Source: Chara braunii (lineage: Eukaryota > Streptophyta > Charophyceae > Charales > Characeae). Taken from it: a stretch of 47,433 bases of DNA. Shown piece after piece: positions 20,037-29,059 of this stretch. The stretch lies in NCBI GenBank assembly GCA_003427395.1, contig BFEA01000783.1, positions 279,700 through 327,132 of the forward strand, given 5' to 3'. Each line of letters begins with the position of its first letter. The first letter of the stretch is position 1. The translations under genes and the position numbers were made by a program. The notes under the pieces were generated by a model. The model saw only the letters and a program-made list of their open reading frames with translations. It did no database searches and was not told the origin of the DNA.

Positions 20037-20819
20037 CCCTTCGTTGGTGAACTTATTCCCTTTTAGCCAAACCCGCTCCTATGCGTTCCCTAAGAGCAAC
20101 ATAGGGTCTTGCTTTAATGCCAACAAGATACAAAACAAGTGCAAACCTTCCTTGGAGAGACAGATTGTCCCTGTGGTTTGCATCATTTGCTCATGTTTTG
20201 GTCAGTCGGACAGGGTATGACTGAACTACAAAAGGGAACGCCATACATACTCGAACCACTTTTGGAAAATTACCTCGACCAGTTAGTCGAGGGAACAAGC
20301 TGGAAATCGGATTGCCACTCACACTATTGTCAGCACGAATGTATGCCAATTTAATATAACAATAAGCACCCCCTTGGTTGGGGTTGTTCACTTCCGATCC
20401 GACGGGTCAGGCAATGTGTGCACTCATGTGTTTTTTTTTTAAATGTCGACATACTCAAATGCCCTTCGACGCTAGAATGGTCATAGGACACAACCACAAA
20501 ATTAAATGAGTGAATGACAAATGCGAGAAAAATGTGAAAAGGCTAGGTGCTTTTTCCCGCCGCACACCCAAAAATAATCTAAAAAGTTGATATAGGCCCC
20601 TACCACAAGATCGAGGCGGCCAGGGAAAAATAAATGGCTTGCATGCTACCACAACTTTCGAATGTGCATTCCCTAAGTGAGACGACAGGTAGAGCAGGTT
20701 GAAAGGAGGGTTGCGCCGTGTCATTTTTTGATACAATTTATTTTTGATCTAGAACCAAAAAGGGGAACTAGGCTAGCAGTCCTATAGGGCATAAAATTGC
20801 ACTCTAGCTAATTTTATAT
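20037..20819. other. No gene recognised
   Basis: Only short conflicting ORFs. There is no PBS-like sequence for E3 here. Poly-T at 20432-20441. Confidence 0.35.
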
Positions 20820-20990
20820 ATTGAGCTAGCTGCTTTGTACTCAACTCAGGAGCTAGCTCAATAGGTAAGTGCCTTGTCTAACATGCTGCAGGTCTAGAAA
20901 ATGAGGTTGTACTACTACTGCGCTAGCTCCCTCTTTTGCAATAAGGAGCTATAATTTCAATAAGGCTCGAGGTGGCCAGGACTTGAACCC
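20820..20990 (+). repeat. tRNA-like, possibly SINE-derived, sequence
   Basis: At 20850-20875 agctagctcaataggtaag resembles a Pol III A box (tagctcagttggtagagc), and about 35 bases on there is gcaggtctaga, a poor B-box match. Nearby on the minus strand gcgggttcaagtcc (about 20974-20987) is a good B box without its own A box. These could be the decayed halves of tRNA-derived SINEs. No cloverleaf forms, so this is not called a tRNA gene. Confidence 0.3.
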
Positions 20991-21371
20991 GCAACCTAAA
21001 GGAAAAGGGATGGTTGGAGTTGGGAAGGTTCGTTTTTTTCCGTTTTCAGGCCCTGGCGTGATAGATGGAGAACTAAGGCTAAAAAACTAGATTTAGTTAC
21101 CTTTAATTTTTATTTTCCTTTGTTTAAAATAAAAATAAATGTTTTCCTTTTTTTCTAGATTTCTTTTTTCCTTGAAACCGTTAGGACTTTACCTGGCTCA
21201 AACTTTGAGGCTGATTCAGGCTACGGGAAAAGAGTTGGATGCGAGCGGAATCTAACGTGGAAACTAGGTCCTACAAGCAAAGAGAAAATGGATTTAGCAC
21301 CAGAATCCGAGGAACTCATCACTCTTCGTGAAGTCTGGGCTACTAAAAAGAAAACACGAGATCAGTTAGTA

Positions 21372-21716
21372 TTGCAGATGTGGAAGTTATTAGGATAATA
21401 ATAGGTGCATTGATTGATAAATGAGCCACTAGAAGCTTCATTTCCTGTAGAGCAGTGAAGAAGTTGCACTTATGAATGGAAGTGCAAGACTTGGATGAGC
21501 CGATAGTCTCAAGAATGGCTAACAGCAGTGTGGGTCGATACCTTGAGAGGTTCAAGGCATACTTCTGGTTGGAGGGTGAAGCGAAAGTTGAGAGGCACTC
21601 TTTGGCCCTTCTAGTGGAGGAGGACCTACCCTTCAATATGGTTTCAGGCATGGATTGGGGAATGGCGGCGAAGGCAAACATAAAGATGGGTGAAGTCGAG
21701 TGCTGGTTTCCCAGCT
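21372..21716 (+). pseudogene. E5 aspartic protease remnant, active site lost
   Basis: The frame reads IIIGALIDK, a stop, then ATRSFISCRAVKKL: the usual ALIDSGATRSFIS with the S-G replaced by K-stop, so the D-S-G triad is destroyed. The open part (from 21476) continues with FKAYFWLEGEAKVERH, LLVEEDLPFNMVSGMDW, where the last segment is the conserved 'D-VLGMDW' C-terminal strand with one change. Confidence 0.7.
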
Positions 21717-21889
21717 AGGACAGTCCTTCAATCTCATCGTTCTGATTTGAAATCCTTCTTGTCTATGTTTTGCATTCACTAGGTGTACAGTAAAGAACAC
21801 GTTGGTAAACCGAGTTTTTGTAGCATATGTAACGCCTGCTAAAGAAGAATAGGCAGACAAACGAGAGTCTACGGAGGAGGTAGACGTAG

Positions 21890-22720
21890 TACAACCCCAA
21901 GTTAAGAAGCTCCTAGCGGAGTTCGCAGATATGTAGGAGGAACCCAAGAGAATTGTAGAATGGCCAATGAAGCATCGTACTGAAATAGAGCCAAGTAGCA
22001 AGATTCCCAGAGGGCCCATTTATAAGATGTCACAAAACGAGCTACAGGAGCTCAGGAAGCATATCCAATAGGTGGTGGACAAGGGGTGGGTTAAGCCAAG
22101 TCTACCTCCTTACAGCTCATCCGTATTATTTGTTCCTAAGAAGGAATGAAAGTCGAGACTATGCATAGACTATAGGGGCTTAAATGCTATAACGATGAAG
22201 ACGAGACGCAGTTGAATGGGTTCGTGAACGTGCGGGGCAAGAATGCAGAACATTACCCCTCGTAAATGAATTGTTGGATAGGTTATAAGGGTGCAATTAT
22301 TTTTCCAAGATAGATTTGAAATCCGGATACCATCAAATCGAAGTGGCTCCTGAAGATAAGCCCAAGACAATCTTCAAGACCATATGCGGCCACTACGAGT
22401 TTAATGTCATGCCTTTCGGTCTGACAAATGCACCAACAACTTTCGAACGTTGTATGAATGACATGTTTAGAGACTGGCTCGAAAGATTCATAGTTGTCTA
22501 TTTATTTGATATCGTAGTTTTTAGTAAGACTCTAGAGGAGCATGAAGAGCATTTATGCAAAGTCTTGACAATGTTGTGAGAGAGTAAGTTTAAGGTTAAT
22601 CCAAAGAAGTGTGAATGGGCGAAAAGACGAGTTTTATATCTCGGTCATGTCATAGATGGAGATGTAGTCAACCTGATGACACTAAGATTGCAACCATTAG
22701 AGATTGGCAGACGCCTACGA
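21890..22720 (+). pseudogene. E5 reverse transcriptase, catalytic YLDD changed to YLFD
   Basis: Recognisable pieces in order: PIYKMSQNELQELRK, VDKGWVKPSLPPYSS, LFVPKK, LCIDYRGLNAIT, then (22316 onward) MKSGYHQIEVAPEDKPKT, VMPFGLTNAPTTFERC, FIVVYLFDIVVFSKTLEEH and LGHVIDG. The catalytic YLDD reads YLFD, losing the first of the two metal-binding aspartates. Stops lie within the first half and after the YLFD helix. Confidence 0.8.
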
Positions 22721-22869
22721 ACATCATTGAGCTACACTCATTCCCAGGACTGGCTAATTATTATAGGAAGTTTGCTAAAAAAAATTGACCTCTATAGCCA
22801 CACCACTTCGGAGATTGCTAAGGAAAGAAGTTATTTGGTTGTGGGAGACCGGTAGAGTTTCTGTCGAAG

Positions 22870-23455
22870 GGATTGCCTTCAGATAAAGTAGCAAACTCTA
22901 CCTATGAGAGAGAACTGTATGCTCTTTATGCGGCCCTACAGGCTTGGTGACATCATCTACTAGGGGGGGCATTTTAAAGTGTACTCAGATCATGAAACCG
23001 TACGCTGGTTGCAAGCCCAATCCCGTATGTCTCCACTAAATTGCAAAGATGGGCTAGAATTATTGATCAGTTTGACTTTGAGTTGAAACCAGTAAAACGG
23101 AAGTACAATGTTGTCGTTGATGTGTTGTATAGGAGAGCAAATTTCTTTGGAGCAATTACTTCTTATCTAGATACAGGCAAGGACTTGCACCAGAAGATTA
23201 GAGTCTTATTCAGTAGATCCCATTTATAGAAGGGTGATAGCTAAGGTAAAGGTGAAACCGCATGAGTGGCCAAAATATAGGATAACTGATGGATTGCTTT
23301 TCCTCACAACCATGGGCAAAACAAGTGCATTCCCTCTAGCGAAGAGACTAAGAGTATCATCCTGGGAGAAACCCACGATACAGAGGGACATTTTGGTTGG
23401 CGAAAGACTTACGCCTGCAAATTTAAAACATGCGGGCCTCATGGAGATACAGAGC
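22870..23455 (+). pseudogene. E5 RNase H and integrase N-terminus remnant
   Basis: Pieces: STYERELYALYAALQAW (RNase H), LQRWARIIDQFDFELKPVKR and VVVDVLYRRANFFGAI, the usual 'W...L..FD..+...G..N.VADALSRR'. These are followed by a pre-integrase part (WPKYRITDGLLFLTTMGK) and, in another frame, ETHDTEGHFGWRKTYA, the first histidines of the integrase zinc finger. The A-D of VADALSRR became V-D-V-L-Y-R-R. Confidence 0.75.
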
Positions 23456-23539
23456 CCGCCTTCACTTAGGATGGGCACAGGGCTTGAAGGCTTGAAGTAG
23501 CGGCCCCATTTGCGCATGCTGAGCGCTCAGACCCTCACA
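23455..23539 (-). repeat. First ~85 bp of an E1-family LTR, inverted relative to E5
   Basis: On the minus strand it begins TGTGAGGGTC (first base is the complement of 23539) and contains TGTGCCCATCCTAAGTGAAG, as in the E1 3' LTR (TGTGAGGATT ... TGTGCCCGCCCTAAGTGAAG). Upstream on the minus strand is the purine-rich gaaagaag, possibly a worn polypurine tract. It is cut at about 23455 by the E5 pol sequence. Confidence 0.6.
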
Positions 23540-23566
23540 CTTCTTTCAATTTTTTTTGTGTATATT

Positions 23567-23574
23567 GTTTATCT
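23567..23574. repeat. Left target-site duplication of the hAT-like element
   Basis: gtttatct lies immediately before the element. The right copy is gtttatca at 24314-24321 (7 of 8 identical). Eight bases is the hAT target duplication length. Confidence 0.75.
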
Positions 23575-24313
23575 CAGGGTTGTCGGCGTTCGGGACGAGC
23601 CGAACACCCGAACCCGAACGCCCGAACATTCGGGACCCCCTCTCGACGCGTTCGGCCGTTCGGCCGAACGCAAGCCCACAAAAAAAATAATAAAAGAATG
23701 TTATGCAGAAAAATAAACTAAACAACAAGTGCCTCAACGTTACATCTAAATTCTTTACCAAATTTGAAATAAAAATTAAATACGAAAAATAAGTAATAAT
23801 TAATGAAAATAAGAAAAAAATAAAACGAGAATGAAATTATTGAGTGGGCGAGCACGTTTTTGACACCGCCATCTTTGGTGATTTTTCAAATTTTTTTGGC
23901 TCTGCCAAATGTCATGAAAATTGATATATGTGTATCTTACATAATAGAGAACCTACAAATAAGGTTTGAAAAAATAATATTTTTTTCATGCCCCGAAACA
24001 AAGGGAAAACAAAAAGTGAAAAGAGAAAAAAAACAAATTAGTGAATGGGCAAGGAAGTTTTGACACCCCCATCTTTGCCGATTTTCATTATTTTTTGGCT
24101 TCACAGAATGCCTTCAAAATTAAGAGGCAGGTAGCTTACATTAGAAATAACTCACAAAAACAAATTCAGAAAAAAACAATAATATTTAGGTACCAAAATA
24201 TTTTTTTTGCGGGGTCCGAACCCCTTCTGGTTTGGGCCCCGTACGGTGACCCGAACGCCCAAACATTCGGGGGTCAGCTTAGGGGCCTCCGTACGTTCGG
24301 CCTGGCAACCCTG
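23575..24313. mobile_element. Non-autonomous hAT-like DNA transposon, 739 bp
   Basis: It starts cagggttgtc and ends ggcaaccctg, inverted repeats of 10 bp with one mismatch (then gg-cgttcgg against ccgaacg further in). The flanks carry an 8-bp duplication. CAGGG-type ends with 8-bp duplications are diagnostic of the hAT superfamily. Both ends are GC-rich and packed with cgttcgg/ccgaacg words in both orientations (about 23584-23680 and 24225-24300), resembling subterminal transposase-binding repeats. The AT-rich middle holds two related segments about 198 bp apart (gacaccgccatctttgg at about 23860, gacacccccatctttgc at about 24063). There is no transposase ORF, so it needs a transposase from elsewhere. 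Confidence 0.8.
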
Positions 24314-24604
24314 GTTTATCAGATATTGCATGAATCACAAAATCTGCAGTCAGAAGAAATAGTGGTTTGTAAACCACCAGTACATGGCCCCAACCAGTTT
24401 GAGAATCACGAGTGAGCAGAGGCACGGGGCAACCGGACCAAAATGGCTGGCGGTGCCAGCCAAAACAAAAACGAAAATGCTGGGTTGGCATTTCAGCAAA
24501 GCTCGGTGTGCAGGGGGAATACGGCTTGTACAACACAGGCCCGGATGTACTAGTGGTTTAATACTCTCAAAACCATTCGGGGTGCGACACTTGATATCAG
24601 AAAT
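24314..24604 (+). repeat. Possible LTR end with initiator-tRNA-Met-like PBS
   Basis: At about 24591-24600 the + strand reads tgatatcaga, differing at one base from tggtatcaga, the start of the plant initiator tRNA-Met primer-binding site. It is preceded by ggtgcgacac, where CA at 24586-24587 could end an LTR. A following ORF (ATG near 24605) has no recognisable gag domain. The presumed LTR start is not identified. Confidence 0.3.
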
Positions 24605-26050
24605 TATGGCTAAAGATGCTACCTTCAGACTCAGAAGGCTGCTCATCAGTGGGACTCTCTCAATGGACAGACTCAGACAATTTGCCCACAGGCTGTACCC
24701 ACTTTTTGAGCGCATGGATAGAGGTGACAAGGGTGGTTTGGGCAGTGGTTTAGTTGGGGTGGGGGTGAAGGAATCATGGGCTCAGGCAAGCTGTGGATTC
24801 GTGTTGTTGTGTGGCAATTCATGATTTTGCTAGGATTGGATTACTTGATTGTTCTGTCTGGTGTGAGTCTGTCATTGGCTGTGCGTTAAGAAACTCTTGC
24901 GAGCACACTCACAGAGTTCTTTTGGTATGAGTGTAATCCCATAGGTTGTACCCATATGGCCTATTCTGCCTTGTTTTGGCTGGGGTGACACAGGGAAACA
25001 ACCTGTGTGGGCAGCAGTGCTCTGGTGTCACATGAGGGATTCATGGCCTTTGGCGAGCTCTGGATTCCTGTGTCAATACACGTTTTGTTTGGACGGTGGA
25101 TGTGTGTTAAGTAGGTGGAGGTGTCAGGGAGGCCCTTTCAGTACAACTTGTCTGTCGTAATGCAACTGTGGGTGCTTCTTGGTCAACTTCACAGAAGAGG
25201 GAACCTTTGCACTCTGTTTGTTGTTGTATTCTATCTGCGATTCTGGAATCAGACTTGGAATAGGTCTTCAGTTGTTGATGGCTTGATAATATGCATGCAC
25301 TAACAGAATCGTTCTGCTTTTGGTGGCAGGTGGAGATGCGGAAGGGAAGGTGGGTGAATTGACATGGAAAACGAGATTGCAAGTAATCCTGGATGTAGCA
25401 AGGGGCCTCGAGTAAGAATAACCTCCTGTTCCCTTCCTCATTTTGTCGTTCTTTCCTTTTCTTCTGGGGTGGGTAAGGTGCCTGGAATAAGAATGAGCTT
25501 CCCTCCCTCTAGATCTTGTGTTGTGTGGGTCAAGCATGTAGGCAGCCCGCACAAGTTTTCGGATTTTCAAAGCTTGCCTGGCTGGAATGAGCATCATGTT
25601 GGCTCACCTTGCACCATCGGGTTAAAAATAAAGCACAACATACCTTGGGGCTAGGAAACCTCACCATAACAGCACAGGTTGAGCCTAGCGCTCAAGGATG
25701 GCTTCCACGGCAGGGGTTCACTGGCAGTTGCCCGCAATCTTTGACACTCCCAAACCAAAGCAATGCTCTCTCTACCATCTATGTGCCAGGAAAAATGAGT
25801 CAAAAAGACCAAAGGATAGGGGCTAGGGTGGTGTCTTTAGGTTTGTGTCCATATTCTGGTGTCAAAAGCCGCTGCCTAGGGTCAAGAGTCATCTGAGACG
25901 TCCCTCAGGTCAACTGGGTAGCGGTACCAGGTCTTTTTTTTTTCCTTTTTTTCCCCGTCCTCTTGGATGAGAAGCGCAAATCCCTAGTTACTTTTCTCAA
26001 TGCCATGCGATTGGCGAACACAATGCGTGCTCTTGTTCCTCGTGTCACTA
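24605..26050. other. No gene recognised
   Basis: Short ORFs on both strands without recognisable domains. Pyrimidine runs at 25930-25955. It could be the interior of a decayed element starting at 24.6 kb, but I cannot support that. Confidence 0.35.
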
Positions 26051-26129
26051 TGAGGGTTGGACCATATCATCACAATTGGTAGTTTTCGTGCGTCTGGCGT
26101 ATGGCCTCTAAGGATTGATAGAGACGCTT

Positions 26130-26316
26130 CTTCTAGTGAGCCTGCTGATTTACTCTATGTTTTACTCTTTATTGGAGCTGTACGAAAATCCGCACAATTA
26201 GGACTCCATACTTGGTTACCGGATGCTATGGAGGGCCCTACCACAGTATCAGCTCTGATTCATGCAGCTACTATGGTAACAGCAAGTCTTTTCATGAAAG
26301 CAAGGTGTTCACTTAT
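26130..26316 (+). pseudogene. nad5: Mitochondrial nad5 fragment in nuclear DNA
   Basis: The frame contains [20 protein letters not shown] and [20 protein letters not shown] followed by [14 protein letters not shown]. This is the highly conserved proton-channel region of NADH dehydrogenase subunit 5 of respiratory complex I; the [20 protein letters not shown] wording is mitochondrial Nad5 rather than plastid NdhF (KSAQFPLH). It lacks both ends of the gene, and G-to-R (AVRKSAQ), P-to-T and G-to-S changes mark it as non-functional. Homology stops after ARCS. Confidence 0.85.
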
Positions 26317-26382
26317 CAGTCTTGGAAAAAACAATGTTACAATTGAAGCACCTCTCTGAAATAATAAAAAACCTGAGTAGAT

Positions 26383-26610
26383 GTGGATTTTGTGATTAAG
26401 CGGGTAAACCACATGCCAAATTGGCACGAAGTGAGGTGGACATACTTACACTCCTTTCAGGCAACTAACTTGGTGAAATTGGTTTACACACCACACTTAT
26501 CCCATACTTCTCATTCCCACCAACCAGCCACCGGAAATATTTTGACTACTGAAAAGATGAGAGTTATTTCATCTACACGTGTGTGTACACAAAGACGTGA
26601 GTTATACTGA
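26383..26610 (+). other. Open stretch between nad5 and rpoB fragments, unassigned
   Basis: 75 codons beginning MDFVIKRVNHMPNWHEVRW, histidine- and threonine-rich afterwards. Its base composition resembles the organelle-derived DNA on both sides. The last bases lead into the rpoB-like region, where a frame-shifted SISYTPLQIYLFEKDN may be more of the rpoB lead-in. No firm assignment. Confidence 0.3.
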
Positions 26611-26639
26611 ATTCTCAATAAGTTATACACCACTTCAAA

Positions 26640-26980
26640 TCTATCTTTTCGAGAAGGATAATCAACTCCACAAATATCGATTAAAACTCAAAATCTAATG
26701 TTCACATTAAGGAATTTTATTATTAATGGAGCTTGTAGAGTTATAGTTAACCATATTCTACGTAGTCCAGGACTCTATTATGGATCAGAACTTGATGCAC
26801 AAGCAAATATAACATATAGTTGTACATTTATTTCTGAATGGGGAGGAAGATTAAAATTAGAAATGGATAATAAAAGACGTATCTGGGTACGTCTAAGCAA
26901 AAAACGTAAAATACCCATTTTACTTTTATTACTTGCAATGGGTTTAAATTGGAAAGATTTAGAAAAGTCGATTTCTCGGC
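26640..26980 (+). pseudogene. rpoB: Plastid rpoB fragment in nuclear DNA
   Basis: The frame reads NLMFTLRNFIINGACRVIVN, HILRSPGLYYGSELDAQ, ISEWGGRLKLEMDNKRRIW, VRLSKKRKIPILLLLLAMGL. This is the N-terminal lobe of the beta subunit of plastid-encoded RNA polymerase (consensus GTFIINGxxRVIVNQILRSPGIYY ... WGGRLKLE). It covers about 110 of more than 1000 residues and carries Q-to-H (NHILRSP) and G-to-A changes. It runs directly into the palindrome at 26929-27049, after which the sense homology ends. It is a nuclear plastid-DNA insertion. Confidence 0.85.
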
Positions 26981-27049
26981 CATCACTTCTATTGATGGCC
27001 GAGAAATCGTCTTTTCTAAATCTTTCCAATTTAAACCCATTGCAAGTAA
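26929..27049. repeat. Palindrome with 57-bp arms and 7-bp spacer
   Basis: The left arm 26929-26985 and right arm 26993-27049 are reverse complements with a single mismatch, separated by cttctat. The left arm is the end of the rpoB fragment, so the right arm is the same rpoB piece copied back in inverted orientation. Both strands therefore read AMGLNWKDLEK. A fold-back (snap-back) repair or template-switch event is the likely cause. Confidence 0.95.
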
Positions 27050-27094
27050 AGATTGTCTGGGTTGGTATCCATAGGATCTGATGAAGTCTTCCAC

Positions 27095-27434
27095 AGGGTT
27101 CGCTGGTTGCCATGTTTTGTCGTTTGAAGAGTGGAAGCTCTTACGATCGCCTCGCTGCTGCGTCTTTGAAGGGGAGTTTCCGTGTCGAATTTGGTTCGTA
27201 AGAGATAAATTTCTCAAGTTCGTGAAGAACAACCTTACATAATAGAGGTGTGAAGCACAGGCTTTAGGGTTCGCCGGTTGCCATGTTTTGTCGTTTGAAG
27301 AGTGGAAGCTCTTACGATCGCCTCGCCGCTGCGTCTTCGAAGGGGAGTTTCCGTGTCAAATTTGGCTCGTAAGAGATAAATTTCTCAAGTTTGTGAAGAA
27401 CAACCTCACATAATAGAGGTGTGAAGCACAGGCT
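27095..27434. repeat. 171-bp tandem duplication
   Basis: agggttcgctggttgccatg begins at 27095 and agggttcgccggttgccatg at 27266; both copies run through gtcgtttgaagagtggaagc and end in gtgtgaagcacaggct. Most differences are C/T or G/A changes at CpG (ccgg/ctgg, ccgctg/ctgctg, tcgaag/ttgaag, gtcgaat/gtcaaat, ttcgtg/tttgtg). Confidence 0.9.
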
Positions 27435-27591
27435 CATAAGAGCTTGTGGAGTTCCGGGAATATGCACTTTGCCGACATTGGTTTTGTATCCCGCTTTAAG
27501 CAACCACTCCCCCCGCCACAAAAAAATTGGGGGACCGGTAGCCCAAGTTAATGAAGGGCTACTGGTACCATAGTGTGGAGAACCGGTAGAG

Positions 27592-27662
27592 TGGCCCACA
27601 GGTGGCAGAGTAGCAAGAAGGAGTACTTTTCCGTTGGCCCGCAGGTGGCAGAGTGGCAAGAA
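27592..27662. repeat. Short direct repeat, 27-28 bp
   Basis: tggcccacaggtggcagag plus tagcaaga at 27592-27618 recurs as tggcccgcaggtggcagag plus tggcaagaa at 27635-27662. Confidence 0.8.
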
Positions 27663-27959
27663 CAAAAAATGCACAGAATCGGCGCGGCGAGTATTTCACT
27701 GTCTAAAATATTTTATTTCATTTTTTAAATATTTTTCCCGAATAGATCACGACCCAGTTTTTTTGGTTTTTTCTTCTGAGTACGAAAACCGTCAAAGTTT
27801 GCGGTTTTTTTTTTTTTTTTAGGCCAACCTCCGCTTGAATTGTCGCCGACCTCCATTTCTTCCGGGCTACCAGCCTCCGATGGTCCCGGAAAGCCAATTT
27901 TTTTACGTCGGGGAGTGGTTGTTTAAGCGAATCGAATAAATCGGATAAAAGTGCACCAG

Positions 27960-28109
27960 TGGGTTTCCTTTTCCTTTTCCCATCCTTACTTCTGTAGGTT
28001 TGCTGGTACTAGGAATATCTAAAAAAACTCTCACCCATATTTTACCATTTCTCCGAAATTTCCTTGAGATAACCATGTTGAAGGAACTCGGCAAAACGAC
28101 TCCGTAACT
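27960..28109 (-). pseudogene. rpl16: Mitochondrial rpl16 fragment in nuclear DNA
   Basis: On the minus strand, SYGVV, then [20 protein letters not shown] and [16 protein letters not shown] match the C-terminal half of ribosomal protein L16 (large subunit, contacts the tRNA elbow region), with the K-P-x-E-V-R-M-G-x-G-K-G-x-P signature fully kept. After GNP the usual TGWIARV is replaced by unrelated sequence, so the end is deleted. The segment just upstream on the minus strand ([20 protein letters not shown]) could be a piece of rps3, the usual upstream neighbour in mitochondrial DNA, but this is weak. Confidence 0.75.
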
Positions 28110-28489
28110 TCCGGAGAAGGAGTGCTTTTCTTTGCGAAAACAGACAAAATTAGCGTGCTCTTGTCCAATCAAATTCGCAATAAGCTGAATGTCCAGAGTG
28201 GAAAATCGATTGCACAGGCTCTTTCTTCTTGTTAGAGCCTTTCGTAATTAACTTCAGGTAATCTAACGGTCGCCCACATACTTGCTCCATTGGCGTGCCC
28301 AACGATTTTTCCCTTTCATCTTTGTCACTTTTACTTTTTTGTTATTTGTAATCTTATGGGCATAATTCCTACAAAATTGCAAGTCAACCATCAAACAAAA
28401 TATAAGATATAACCGAGAAAAAAAAAACATCTCATTTAGAAGTTAATTATCAAACATATTCAATGGAGTGAAACTTCCCGACTGAGCAA

Positions 28490-28760
28490 AACATGCCAGC
28501 GGTACTCGAGTCCTCTCCGAACCATACGAGATAGTCACCTATCATACGATTCTCTATTCTACTTACTTCGTAGTTCCATCCGGGACGGTTTTTCTCCTAT
28601 CTACTATAAAATAAATCACATCTTACTTAGTAGACGGTTCCCTCTTAGTCTTTGAGTGAAGATAGGGAGACTTTACGTTCACCGAGAAGAGCCTGAGTCA
28701 ATCAATTCAATATGTAAATAGCGGATATAGATTAAAGGTAAATTGTCTGCCTTCCAAGCA
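28490..28760 (-). ncRNA. Organellar group II intron 3' portion
   Basis: The minus strand at 28552-28519 is exactly 34 nt and folds as group II domain V: gaatcgtatgatag pairs with ctatctcgtatggttc around a gtga tetraloop (GNRA). Plant organelle consensus is gagccgtatg...gtacggttc; here the catalytic AGC region reads AAT, so it would not splice. The sequence upstream on the minus strand (28760-28553) looks like intron domain IV. The host gene is not identifiable; the neighbourhood of nad5 and rpl16 fragments suggests mitochondrial origin. Confidence 0.65.
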
Positions 28761-29050
28761 GGGGATATGGGTATATAAAGGCCGAAGGCTTTCTGTTTGT
28801 ATATATTTGGGTTTGTGCAACATTTCCACGATATTTTATGATCAATTAATGAAACTTGGCTAGAAAGTCTTCTTGCCTTTATCATTAGTATGGGTAGTTT
28901 TTGTATTTGGTGTTTTAGTAGCCCTGCAATGTTATTTAATTGAATGAATAATTTCATGATTGAAATGAGCAATAGCGAGATGACAAAATCCAGATTGCAC
29001 AATCACATGGAAAGCCAAAAAGTATTATAGTGTTTAGAAAGCAGCATCGC
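28761..29050. other. AT-rich stretch, probably more organelle-derived DNA
   Basis: The one ORF of note (minus, 29002-28679) has no recognisable domain. Composition continues that of the intron-containing DNA to the left. The boundary with the LTR to the right is not sharp. Confidence 0.3.
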
Positions 29051-29059
29051 ACCAATCTA

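Larger units (their letters stand above)
21180..23455 (+). mobile_element. E5: decayed Ty3/gypsy (chromovirus-like) pol fragment
   Basis: On the plus strand, protease, reverse transcriptase, RNase H and the first zinc-binding part of integrase follow each other in the usual order, broken by many stops and frameshifts. It ends abruptly at about 23455 against a minus-oriented LTR fragment, so the integrase core and 3' end are missing. RT wording (FVPKK, CIDYRGLNAIT, MPFGLTNAPTTF) is that of plant chromoviruses, close to E1. Confidence 0.8.

Noticed and set aside
24384-24824. gag of an element starting at the tRNA-Met-like PBS (24.59 kb)
   Set aside because: The ORF has no capsid or zinc-knuckle motif and no pol follows; only the PBS resemblance remains.
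26057-26359. nad5-like frame read as a functional gene or as plastid ndhF
   Set aside because: [19 protein letters not shown] is mitochondrial Nad5 wording, but only about 60 residues are present, with changes at conserved positions.
27785-27822. aaaccg...cggttt stem followed by poly-T, like a bacterial terminator
   Set aside because: The DNA is nuclear and of eukaryotic origin, there is no bacterial operon, and poly-T tracts are common in this window.
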